Assembly (NCBI GenBank): GCA_032690845.1
Contig: CM064426.1
Location: 48,093,417-48,157,416 of the forward strand
Direction of reading: 5' to 3'
Length of the DNA stretch: 64,000 bases
Source: Eleusine coracana subsp. coracana
Lineage: Eukaryota; Streptophyta; Magnoliopsida; Poales; Poaceae
Positions within the stretch are counted from its first letter, which is position 1, and each line of letters opens with the position of its first letter. Shown here one piece after another: positions 11,095 through 21,665 of the stretch. The notes under the pieces were generated by a model. The model had not been told where the DNA came from and searched no databases. It saw only the letters and a list, made by a program, of their open reading frames with translations. A program made the translations under genes and the position numbers.

Positions 11095-14027
11095 TCTCCT
11101 ATGCCATTTCCAAAGCTCAGAAGATGATGAGCAAACAAGCACTTGTGAGAACCAGAAGAACCAGCAAAATCAGCCTAACAACTTTGCCAATGCTAGAAAT
11201 CCCACAAACAAAAGAACAATTTGAATCAAGAACATAAGAAGCATTTTGCTTTAAGCGCACTTCCAAACCAACATCAAGCAGCTGAAAAACAGAGAGGAGA
11301 TTGTACATGAGATGCTCAACCAAACTGACATCCTTGAGAGTGAATTTTTTATTTACCTTTTATCGTGCCTCTTGCCTTCACTCTCCCTCTCCTGTCATCT
11401 CCAAAGATCACATACTCCTGCCAATTCAAGGGAGTGAGGCTGGAGAACCACTTTGCATATCCGGTCATGTGGCGCGAACACACGGAGTTCATCAAATATT
11501 TGTTCTCCAGGCCTCCACCTGCTGCCTACAAAGAATGAGAAGGAAAAGTCAATGGCTCAGTGCTGGGGTTATTGAAGAAGCATTTGGGAATCCAGCACTT
11601 AACCATATGACCGGTAGTAGTCATCACGGTTCTTTACACATTATTATTCAAACGCATGGGATGAGAACCACGATGGGGAAAACATGGCCTGTCAAAGCGT
11701 CTCGACTCAAACCTTGAGTTGTGAGGATAGAAACCATCTGTGTGAAAACCAAATCCACGCGAGTGATGCTCACCATGATAGGGAAAGCGTGGGGCGCCAA
11801 AGCGCTGCTGCGCAAAGCCACCGTTTCATGAATCAGAGCCATATAAAGAATGACCTTGTCCACGATAGGCACGACAAAAAGAGCGAGGCTGAAAATCATC
11901 AAAATCATCATGATGCACATTTCTAGTTAACTCATCTTGCATCCTCTTAATCCTCTTACGCCTATAACAGTACTCATCCAAGTGACCCTTATGACCACAG
12001 AACATGCAAATGTAGACACTCTCATGTTTAGGCTTTGTTTGTACAGGAGGTTTGGGTTTTGGCTTCTCTGTTTGCTTTGGGTTGAAGGAAGGTTTGGGGT
12101 TTGGTGGTTAGTATGTGTCAGTGGGTTTGATGGATTCTTCCTCGTCCTTGTAGCTAGAGCTAGGTACAAACTTACCCACAGTTTCACTCTCTTTGTCAAC
12201 CCTCTCAAATCCCAAACCCAAGTTTTAGGTTGACTAATAGGACTCTCTTTGACTTCTGCTAGGTCACTCTCAATCTTTTCCTCACTCACTAGGGTTCTTT
12301 GGAGCCTAGAAACAAGATATTCATTTTCCTGAACTAGAACTTTGTTTTCCTCCCTAGTGATTTCAAGCTTGTCCTTATGAGAGACACACACTTCACATGG
12401 TGGTGGAAGGACCTTAGAGAAAGTCTCAATGAGAAGCTTGGACTCAAGCTCTTTGACTTTAAGGGTTTGAGCTTCCAACTCACTTGTGAGCTAGGGGCAC
12501 TTCTGACATGCACCCAAAAGAGTTGGTCTAGCTTTGAATTCATCAAGATCCTTGAGGGCACTCTCAAGCTGACTGGCAACTTGAGCATGCACACTCTCCC
12601 TCTGCGCAAGGTCATTCATCACAATTTGACAACACTCACACTCTACAGCCATGTCATCCTTAGCAAGCTTAGTCCTAAGCGAAGTGATTTCATACTCAGC
12701 ACTCTCCAACTTAGACTTAAGCTCTCTACTCTCATGAAAAGCACTACGAAGCTCATCATCTTGCAAGAGCAGAACATCGCACAAATGATCAAGTTTAGAA
12801 GAGAGTTCATCAAGAGTGGGAGGTACCTCGCTTGTGTCGGAGTTGGATCCAGGGTCAGTGTCGTGGTTGTTCCTTGCCATGAAGCAAAGCCCAGTGAAGT
12901 CATCCTTCCTCTTGACTCGTGGCTTTTCAACCTCCTCCTCTGAGGATGTAAGGCATTTGCTTGGTGTGAGATCGACATCGCTCAAGGCGGCAATGCAGGC
13001 GCCTTGGCAAACCTCTTAGAGTTCTTGCCCTTCTTGTAGAAGCAGTTCTTCTTCTGCTTGATATCTTCAGTGTTGTTGTCGCGGTACCCGGCCTTCTTCT
13101 TCTTCTTGGGACAATCAGCAATGAAGTGTCCTGGGTCACCGCCCTCGAAGCAGGTTCTTGAACCACCTCCTCTTCTCTCCTTCCGGTTGTTGTAGAACTT
13201 CCTGAACTTCCTTGTGAGCAAGAACAGCTCCTCGTCGAGAATGCACTCCATCTGTTCATTGGAAGCTGCAACAAGAGAAGGCAGAGCAAACTCCAAAGAA
13301 GACTTGTCAAGTGAGGGGTTAGTTCCATAAGAAGCATCACTGTGACTACCCTTCTAAGAGCTAGAAAGCAAAGCCATGCTAGAAGTAGGATTGACATGAT
13401 TAGGACAAGATTTCCTAGATAGTTCATGAGATGTCAGCTTGCTATACAGTTGCTCAGAGTTCAAGGTATTGAAGTCAGCAGTTTCTTCTAGAGCAGCAAT
13501 TTTAACCCCCTAAACATTTTCATCTAGTGAGTACAATAGTTGCTTAGCTCTATCATTATCATTGTACACAAGTTGCCACAAGCCCGCAAGTTGCACACAA
13601 TTGCCTCAAACCTATGAAAGGTGTCATCTAGTGACTCACCAGGTTTTTGTGCAATGGTTTGGTACTGTCTGTTGTAATAATCCTTACGCATAGACTTGAC
13701 TTGATTGGTACCCCGATGGTATGTGCAAAGCTTATCCCAAATAGCATGAGCAGTGTTAAGGTGTGCAACCTGATCATGTTCACTCCTACCAAGTGCAGAG
13801 AACAGAATGTTGATAGCTTTGCAGTTGTGTTCAAACCTGTTCAACTCACCTACAGGAGCGGTGTTGAGGTCGGCAGGTATGTTGTATTCTTGCTCGACTA
13901 TGTCCCATATAGCATGTCCTTGACTCAGGAGAAAAGCCTTGGTCCGCGACTTCCAGTAGGGGAAGTCCTCTCCATCGAACATCCAGAGCTTGACCGCACG
14001 CTTATCCATGTTGCCTTTGGATAACAA
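11095..14027 (-). pseudogene. A1 gag and protease region (broken)
   Basis: Gag starts near 14009-14027 and shows the copia gag pattern (KLWMFDGEDFPYWKSR, then GESLDDTFHRFEAIVCNLR), a CCHC-like knuckle near 13140-13160 (second Cys replaced by Gly), a long coiled-coil-like Glu/Lys/Ser-rich part (about 12985-12330) and a second CxxC..H zinc motif near 12000. Traces of the protease and pre-integrase region lie at 11717-11117. Several frameshifts and stops break it. Large gag with a coiled coil fits the SIRE/Maximus clade. The frame is lost at 11095 where N was inserted. Confidence 0.85.
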
Positions 14028-14055
14028 AGCCAGTTAAGGTCAACTAGTGATCCAA

Positions 14056-14070
14056 CCGGCTCTGATACCA
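14056..14070 (-). other. Primer-binding site of A1 (tRNA-Met type)
   Basis: On the minus strand TGGTATCAGAGCCGG, 2 bp after the LTR end. It is a good match to the initiator-Met tRNA 3' end, identical through TGGTATCAGAGCC. Confidence 0.85.
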
Positions 14071-14072
14071 AT

Positions 14073-16052
14073 TGAAGGACCGAGAAGGCGACTAGAGGGG
14101 GGGTGAATGGGAGCCAATAAAATTTCTTCTCTAGAACTTGGCCTATATCCTAATTACAACCCAAGCCAACCTTTAAACCGATCACCAAGGCTACACACAC
14201 CAACTTCTGATGTGTTAACCCTAGGAGTGATTAATAACAATAGCGGAACACAGTAGAAACAAAACGAAACAGCAAAGACCTAAAACTATCGATGAAACAC
14301 TCACAAGACAGAGCTCTCTGGACAACCATCAGCAGTGCCGATCATAGCTACCGGCAGTGCCGGATGGCACCATCGGCAGTGCCGATCCTGAGTATCGGTA
14401 GTGCCGGTCTATAGAAGGAGCAAAGTTGCTGGAACACACAAACATAATACATTGGTAGTGCCAGTCAGCATATCGGCAGTGCTGGTGTGGGATTCGGATG
14501 ACCCACCGGCAGTGCCGGTCCCAGTCGTCGGCAATGCAGATCGACCCCGACAGAACAGGAAAGAGTTTCAGGATTAGGCAAAAACTTTGTCAAAACCTAA
14601 TCAAACGAACTCTAAATGATGCAATTACCATGGAATGTAGCTACTTACTTTGTCCATATATTGCCTTGCTAAAATGACATTCATGTTCATTATGTTGTTG
14701 TACTTTACTGTTATACCCGCGGCAATTGCCGCAGGGCATCCGCTAGTCTTCTCCAAAACCTAACCAAATGAACTCCAAATGATGCAATTTTTGGATCAGT
14801 GAATCCTCATCACATCACGACCCTAATCCCAGAAGATCAACTCAATTGGCTCAAGGAATCATCATGAATTTCAGATTTTGTGCCAAGAACACCAAAAAGG
14901 GGAAACTTGAGAAATCCATCAAATTGAAGGTGCTAGAGCTCTTGATTTGGTCATGGGCCTGTGAAGGATTGATCTAGCTCATCATAGCATGAAGATCCTC
15001 AAGATATCCGCCCCAAATACTCATCCAAAAAAGAAGATCAAAAATTGCCATGAAAATAGCTCCAAAAATAGGGAAAATAGAAATTCGGGATTTAGGGATA
15101 GAGTAAGATCTTGAGCACGAAAATTAATCTCATATCATGGAAACATGCTTACAAGATCCATAGGTACAAGGCTAGGAAGCCACCCTCTTCCTCCCACTAT
15201 TTGGAAGAGCAAGAGATGTCTCTCACACACCTCTCCTCTCCTCTAAAACATGAAGCCCTCTCCTAGCACTTTGACTGAAGTCCTAAGGCAAGGCTAAGGG
15301 AAAGAGAGGCACCTCTTCCACCAGCCCTACCTCTCCTTATATAGGCCCAAGGTCTATTGTCCACATGACAACACTACCCTTGACCTACATAACACACCCA
15401 CCTACCACCGGGGGCATAATCATCCGTCTTTCTCCTCATCGCCCGAAAGCCATCGGACCCTTCACGTCTTTGCTTCGGCTTGAAGCAAGTTTCGTGATGG
15501 TGCCACGTGCACCACTAACAACTGCCACAGGTTTTGAGGCCCAAACCAGGAAACTGCCTTGCACGCTTCTCAAAGCATGACTTCTCGATGTCGACTCGTG
15601 TCACCTTGTCCCGCGATCCTGACCACCGGCAAGTCTCTCCTGGTCCCTATCCATTAGGCTCCCTTCTCACTTGCACCGGCATCCCGCTCGCCTTGACTTG
15701 GTCAACATGCCATCTTCATCACCACCATGGTTTTGAGGCTCAACCGCGAAACTGTCCATGCTTCTTGCCTCTCCACATGTACGGTGCGGATCACCCTTGA
15801 CTTCACCCGACATCCCGATTATCTGGCCCCAAGTCCCCTACTTGTGCCCGATCCTCTCGTCGTTGACCGCCAAGTCGACTCCAGCGACCTACACACCAAT
15901 ACTTTGATCAACTTCGGTTAGTCAACACCATGACATGCACAAACTCATGCAATCCTAAGATTCCCACATTTCAACTCAAGCACCAAATCTGCTCAAGTCA
16001 ATTGCTCATCACATATATTGCAAACCATGGCACATATCACCATGGTTTCTCA
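14073..16052 (-). repeat. 5' LTR of A1 (1980 bp) with dyad cluster
   Basis: It starts TGAGAAACCA at 16052 and ends ..TCCTTCA at 14073 on the minus strand. Same family as 17983-19960 and 27033-29027. At 14325-14560 there is a cluster of short dyads built on CGGCAGTGCCG, downstream of the TATA box and therefore in the transcribed part. Confidence 0.85.
15336..15346 (-). promoter_or_regulatory. TATA box in A1 LTR
   Basis: The minus strand reads CCTATATAAGG, conserved in all three family A LTRs (19222-19231, 28270-28280). It is a likely RNA polymerase II core promoter. Confidence 0.6.
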
Positions 16053-16956
16053 GTAACGAGCAAATTAAATCTTGTTGGAAAGGGAAAAATATGCTCAAGC
16101 TTTTGAGTGGATGGATTCAATCTTTTTGTGGTTGGATCTCTCTCACTTTGCTTGGAATCTAGAGAACAAGTCTAGGAGTGAAAGTGAAGGGCTCTACCTT
16201 AAGAATGAATAAATTGCCAAAGTGTCCAACCCTTCCCATGGGGGAAGGGGTAGGCTATTTATAGAGCATCTCCAAAAACTAGCCGTTGGGGAGTTTTCTG
16301 TGTCTGATGGAACAACCGTGAAGGCTCACAGAACTTCTGTCAATTCAAAAATAGCCTTTGCGTGGGCCTGGTTTCAAGGTATAAGCAGTGATGGAACTTC
16401 CATCAAAAGATGACGGAACTTCCGTCACTCTCGGGTTGGCTCGGTTTGAAGGCAGGCATAGAGATAGAACTTCCATGAGGGCCACGGAAATTCCGGTGAT
16501 GGAACTTCCATCAAAAGGCCACGGAAACTTCTGTCACTCTCGGGTTGGCTGGGTTGCTGGAAGTGCAAGTGATGGAACTTCCATCAGAGAACGACAGAAC
16601 TTCCATCACACTCTGTTTGGCTCAAAAGACAAGGCTCTTTTTCGGCTTTTTGGCTAGCTTTGCTCTCTTAGGTTCTTATGGTTTGCTCAAGGACATCAAA
16701 TCCTAGCATGTAAAATATGTTTACACCTCTTGATAGTTCGGCATACCTATGACTCAAATAAATTAACAAAACTAAACTTGAAGCACCAATAGTCTTTTTC
16801 CTTTTCTTCTTTTATAGATTGATGAACTTTCTCACAAATGTTGGCAATTAATTTTCTTTTGATAATCTACACAGATTCTCCATAGACATGTTAGCACATT
16901 TTTAATCTTATGTCATTAATCACCAAAATCCACTAGGGGACCTAGATGCATCTTCA
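16053..16956 (-). repeat. LTR of SIRE-like element X (partial), with dyad repeats
   Basis: It starts TGAAGATGCA at 16956 (minus), preceded on that strand by a strong polypurine tract. It is cut at 16053 by A1. A TATA-like CTATAAATAGCC is at 16253-16264 (minus). Upstream of it (16300-16615) lie imperfect tandem copies of a dyad module built from gatggaacttccatca and acggaacttccgt, spaced by a gtcactctcgggttggct stretch. Confidence 0.75.
16253..16264 (-). promoter_or_regulatory. TATA box in X LTR
   Basis: The minus strand reads CTATAAATAGCC, just downstream of the dyad module array, a typical core promoter placement in the LTR U3. Confidence 0.55.
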
Positions 16957-16972
16957 ATCTCCCCCTTTTTGG
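16957..16972 (-). other. Polypurine tract of element X
   Basis: The minus strand reads aaaaagggggagat directly before the LTR start, the standard plus-strand primer site of SIRE-type elements. Confidence 0.75.
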
Positions 16973-17425
16973 TGGTTGATGGCAATAGATTAAAAGGATA
17001 TAGGAATTAATCAAAAGAAACAACAACAAAATATAGCGGAGCTCCCCCTAAAGATATGCATGAGTTACAAAAAACATATGAGAGAGATCCCCCTATATTT
17101 TGCTACAAGTGGGGTGTCTAAAAGTGTACAAGTGTGCAATAAGTGATAGAACAATAAGAGCACAAACACACTTTACACAATCATCAAGATGGAGCATTAA
17201 GAAAGCATCACACAACCATAAAGCATAGTAACTATTACAATACGGTTCATAGATAGTTTGCAAGCACATAAGCAAATAAGATTTGTCCTTAGGTTCACCA
17301 CTAGCCTATTACAACCGATAGAAAGCACGCAAGCTCAAATATCCTTTTTCCTTGCATCTCTCCCCCTTTGGCATCAACGCACCAAAAAGAACAAAAGGAA
17401 GAGAGACATGCTAGGAAAAAAGACA
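16973..17425 (-). other. 3' noncoding region of X with a second polypurine-like motif
   Basis: No gene is seen. A second purine run (minus: gccaaagggggagaga, about 17357-17372), preceded by a T-rich and GATG context like the real tract, lies 400 bp upstream of the polypurine tract. Confidence 0.5.
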
Positions 17426-17830
17426 TCACTCTTCGTCATCGTCTTTAGTGCTCTCGTCTTCTTTTTCACCTTCTTCTTCATTGTCCTCTTCATCTTCACG
17501 GGCCGGTAGAGGAGAAGCGATGGAAGGTCCAGGAGCAACATTATACCAATCATAGGCTGCAAAGGGGTCCTCAAAGACCGGTGGCTCACCATCGGGCTCA
17601 CACTTGGAACCATCCGGAGACACCTCAGAGTGTTGAGCCCCTTGGTCTCTCTTGTAGCCACCAGTCTAGATGATCACATAGTGATCGTTGTGCTTCTTGC
17701 CCATTGAGTTATGTTCAAACGAGCTCAAGGGTTTAATCTACTCATGCGGCTCAAAGACAACTGACTCATACATTCTCATCACACAAATGACTAACTGTTG
17801 CATACTTGAGAAAATATTTTGTTGAGTCAT
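17426..17830 (-). pseudogene. Unidentified acidic C-terminal protein of X
   Basis: A minus-strand frame from an ATG at 17830 to a stop at 17426 has two in-frame TAG codons; one follows HE and is likely a former Gln codon. The tail is strongly acidic (runs of Glu and Asp over the last 25 residues) after a segment with EDPFAAYDWYNV. I do not recognise a domain. Its place between pol and the 3' LTR is where some SIRE elements carry an extra ORF, sometimes called env-like. No membrane segment is visible, so an envelope role is not supported. Confidence 0.45.
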
Positions 17831-17982
17831 GTGTGTAGGGGGAGCTATGGTGGAACGTCATCGAGACCAAGGAGGAACACCAAGAAAGGGGGAGTTTTTC
17901 TAACTCCATTTATTATTCGCCCTTGGTTTTCTTGTGTTTTTGCCTTTGGTTTGTGGTTTTTGGTGATAGGTGACAAAGGGGG
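17831..17982 (+). mobile_element. SIRE-like element Y, left fragment (boundary uncertain)
   Basis: T-rich sequence ends in ggtgataggtgacaaaggggg, a plus-strand polypurine-like motif. It continues after A2 and G2 at 29033-29044 and 36812. The last five bases (ggggg, 17978-17982) are the left target-site copy of A2. The border with X, which is in the opposite orientation, cannot be placed exactly. Confidence 0.45.
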
Positions 17983-19960
17983 TAAAGGACCGAGAAGGCG
18001 ACTAGAGGGGAGGGGGGGTGAATGGGAGCCAATCAAAATTCTCGATGAGAACTTGGCCTATATCCCAAAAACAACCCGAAGCAACCTCCGAACTGATCAC
18101 CAAGACAACACACACCAACTCGTGGTGTACTAGCCCTAGGAGTGATCAACCACAGCAAAGGAACACAGCGGAAACAAAAAGGGAAGAAGCAATGCTCAAC
18201 AGTTCAAAGCTGAACACTCATCAGCAGTGCTGATCCCTGCCATCGGTAGTGCCGGTCGGCATCGGCAGTGCCAGTCACGCCTATCGGTAGTGCCGGTTTT
18301 AGCTATTGATCGAGTACAGCCAAGACACAAATCTACTAAAAAATAATACAGAAAACAATTAACAAAGGTGGAAAACCAAGGCACAAAACATGGAAGAAAA
18401 AGACTCAAAAACTGAGCTGTCCTAACGAAGAATCAGTAGTGTCGATAAGTTTATCGGCAGTGCCGATCGGCGGTACTGGTCCAGGCGATCGGCAGTGCTG
18501 GTCTGGTCATCGGCAGTGACCACCGGCACTGCTGGTCCTTGCTGGTCCATCAGCAGTAGGTGCCACCGGCAGTAGCCATCGGCACTGCCGGTCGGGCCCG
18601 ACAGATTCAGGACAGCAACAGCGAATCGCAAAGAAAAATTGCAAAACCTTATCAAACGAACTCCAAAAATCACGAAATTTGGACCAGATGATCCTCAATA
18701 CATCACGACCCTAATCCTAAGAGATCAACTCAATTGGCTCATGGAATCATCACGAATTTCAGATCTTGTGCCAAGAACACCAAAAAGGGGAAACTTGAGA
18801 AATCCTTCAAATCCAAGGTGCTATAGCCAATAATTCCATCAAGGATCCATAGAGGATTATCCTAGCTCATCCTAGCAACAAGTTTCTCAAGAAATCCGGG
18901 CAAAAAATCCGTCCAAAAGTGAGATCAAAAATGACCACAAAAAAGGTCTGAAAATAGGAAAAAGGGAATTTCAGGATTCAAGTGAAGAGGGAAATCTTGA
19001 GCACGAAAATACTTCTCATATCATAGAAAGGTGCTTACAAGATCCATAGGTACAAGGCTAGGAAGCCACCCTCTTCCTCCCACTATTTGGAAGAGCAGGA
19101 GATGTCTCTCACACACCCACTACTCTCCTCTCAAACATGAAGTCCTCTCCAAGCACTTTGAATAGAGTCCTAACACAAGGCTAATGGAAGCGAGGCACCT
19201 CTCCCACTAGCCACACATCTCCTTATATAGGCCTAGGGTCTATTGTCCACATGAGCACTCTACCCTTGACCTACATAACACACCCACCTACCACTAGGGG
19301 CATAACCATCCATCTTTTTCCTCATCGCCCGAACGCCATCGGACGCTTCACGTCTTTGCTTCATCTCGAAGCAAGCTCCGTGATGGTGCCACGTGCACCA
19401 CCAACTACCGCCACCGGTTTTGAGGCCCAAACCGGGAAACCGCCTTGCATGCTTCTCAAAGCACGAATTCTCGATGTCCCGTGATCCTGACCACCAGCAA
19501 GTCTCTCCCAGTCCCTATCCATCGGGCCCCCTTGTCACTTGCACCGGCATCCCGTTCGCCTTGACTTGGTTAACACGTCGTATTCATCACCACCACGGTT
19601 TTGAGGCTCAACCGCGTAACCGTCCGTGCTTCTTGCCTCTCCATGTGTACAGTGTGGATCACCCTTGACTTCACCCGGCATCCCAATCGTCTAGCCCCAA
19701 GTCTGCTACTTCTGCCCGATCCTCTCGCCGTTGACCGCCAAGTCGACTCTAGTGACCTACACATCATGAGACAAGCAAACACATTTCCCATCTACTGCAA
19801 CATCACCAATATCTCCACCAACTTCGGTTAGTCATAACCATGATATGCAAACCCATGCAATCCCTGGATTCCCGCATTTCAACTCAAACACCAAATTCGC
19901 TTAAGTCAATTACTCATCACAAGTATAGAAAACCATGACACATTTCCACATGGTTCCTCA
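17983..19960 (-). repeat. 3' LTR of A2 (1978 bp)
   Basis: It starts TGAGGAACCA at 19960; the other end is TAAAGG instead of TGAAGG at 17983, so the terminal CA has become TA on the minus strand. Dyads based on CGGCAGTGCCG lie at 18220-18310 and 18440-18600. The minus-strand TATA box is at 19222-19231. Confidence 0.9.
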
Positions 19961-19974
19961 ATCTCCCCCTTGAT
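19961..19974 (-). other. Polypurine tract of A2
   Basis: The minus strand reads atcaagggggagat immediately before the LTR start. A similar purine run (gccaaagggggagaaa) lies 300 bp upstream at 20264-20279. Confidence 0.8.
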
Positions 19975-21317
19975 GAGTACATTGACAACACCAAATGCAC
20001 AAAGATTAGAGATTGAAATGTGAAGCCGAATAAGCACATTCAAATGGCCAAACCCAAAGAAAAGGTGAAAACAAGCCATCTAGTAAGTAGGGATCACAAA
20101 ACCAAGAGTTGGTAAAGAAAGCGACTTGAGACGCAAAGAATGTGAAAAGCGCAAGAAACCGCTCAAGATCATGATATGCTCCCCCTCAAGTTGTGGTAGG
20201 TCTCATGTAGTGCAAAACGGATCATATTAGTTTCTTAGCATTATTTGTGCATGACCCCAAAATTTTCTCCCCCTTTGGCAATGAACTCATCAAAGAGGCA
20301 AAAAAAACAAGCAAACATGCAATGCATGAAAATGCAAACATAAGGAGCTTCAACAATTATGCAAACAAGCATTTAATTTTGCTAACCATAACCATAGTGC
20401 CATAAATTGTAAAGGCAATAGCTCCCAATCATGCAAAGATCAAAAATAGATAGCAAGGCATAAACACCATGAGCTATACAGGCTAAGTAGAAAGATTGAC
20501 TAGCTTAGATAGAATCAAATTTTGCTTATCATGAGAAAATCTGCCACCACATGTGTAAGTACTCTCATCCAAGGCAAAACAGGCACCAAGTGAATCATAA
20601 GAATCTAGCCAGTTTCAATCTCAACAAGGGCAACAAGCACTCGCAGAAAATGAGCTCTACAAACGCTCACATATGAAATAGAGACTCAGTTGATCAAGTG
20701 ATTATAGTTTATCCTCATGTGTCCTCTTATCCATGCGGAGGGTCGCACGACTGGGTACGACAAACACCCCAAGGTTTCAAGTCACAATGTTTGGATTTAG
20801 CATTATTGAGTAGTTCTTGATCAAAGCACTTAGCAGATTTTTTTTTCAAGATTATGCACAAGACAAAAGAGCATGCCTTTGCGACAAAAGGAACACACGT
20901 TCCCACAATGTTTCATCATGAGCTAAACATTTGCAAAGCCTTCCATTTCGCAAACACAAGGTGCCAAAGCCAAGACATCCTCTAGACTAGCCTAAATGCA
21001 AGCTTGAACAAGGATAAAAGCAATTACACACATGGTGAGCAAGTTTTAGCAAGATTAGTTCATAAGGTTCACAAGAAGCTCAGTTTATCTTTAAGATTAG
21101 CAAGATGCTCATATGAGTTTATAACAGGCCATCTAGAAAATCTAAGCATGAGAGATTACCATCACATCCACACAACTTAGCTCAAGCTCAATCATAGCAA
21201 GGAGAAATGCAAGGAAGCATAAGAATCAAAGCTTATCTACCAATGCATATATTACATATGAGATGCAATGCAAAAATAGTAAGATACATATATATACAAG
21301 AGAAAATCAACTCCCCC
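19975..21317 (-). other. 3' noncoding region of A2
   Basis: About 1.3 kb between the RNase H stop and the polypurine tract. It is A/T-rich and has no open frame of note on either strand, so no extra or env-like ORF is preserved here. It carries the second purine-rich motif at 20264-20279. Confidence 0.7.
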
Positions 21318-21581
21318 TCAAATAATGCCATAGGGATGACAAACACCAAGCTCCCCCCGAAGAAAAGCATGTCGGTTGGTGAGGATATCAGCTAGTTGGT
21401 TTTTGGTATCAACGTATTGGAGCTCAACATCCCCCTTCTCAACATTGTCTCTCAGGAAGTGGAATCGCACATTGATGTGTTTGACCTTACCATGTTGGAC
21501 TGGGTTTTTGGCTAAGCATATGGCACTGGAGTTATCACACATGAGTGGAACACCCTTAAAAGTCAACCCATAGTCTCTCAT
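21318..21581 (-). pseudogene. A2 RNase H, C-terminal segment
   Basis: It continues the RNase H after a break near 21660 and contains CDNSSAICLAKNPVQHGKVKHI, the usual end of copia RNase H, then DTKNQLADILTN. The protein ends at 21318. The intervening bases still code for the TTEAEY motif in the same region. Confidence 0.85.
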
Positions 21582-21665
21582 GGTAGATACAATCCATAGG
21601 ATTTGTGAGCAGCAGCTAGCAACAGCTACATACTCAGCCTCTGTGGTGGATTGGGCAACACTCGA

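Larger units (their letters stand above)
11095..16052 (-). mobile_element. SIRE-type copia family A, copy A1 (5' half)
   Basis: 5' LTR (14073-16052), primer-binding site and gag to protease region of a copia element, cut at 11095 by element N. The join corresponds to 24054-24058 in copy A2, which is uninterrupted there. The rest of pol and the 3' LTR lie left of the window. The right flank gtaac (16053-16057) is its target-site copy, inside the LTR of element X. Confidence 0.85.

Noticed and set aside
14056..14070. tRNA-like matches at primer-binding sites
   Set aside because: Only the 3' 13-18 bases of a tRNA are complementary; no tRNA gene structure is present.
16957..17982. X and Y as one element
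   Set aside because: Their polypurine tracts and LTR starts point in opposite directions and the LTR sequences differ (TGAAGATGCA versus TGTAAGGATC).
18220..18600. Regularly repeated palindromic CGGCAGTGCCG units, superficially CRISPR-like
   Set aside because: Spacing is irregular, units vary, they occur in all three family A LTRs, and the DNA is plant nuclear.
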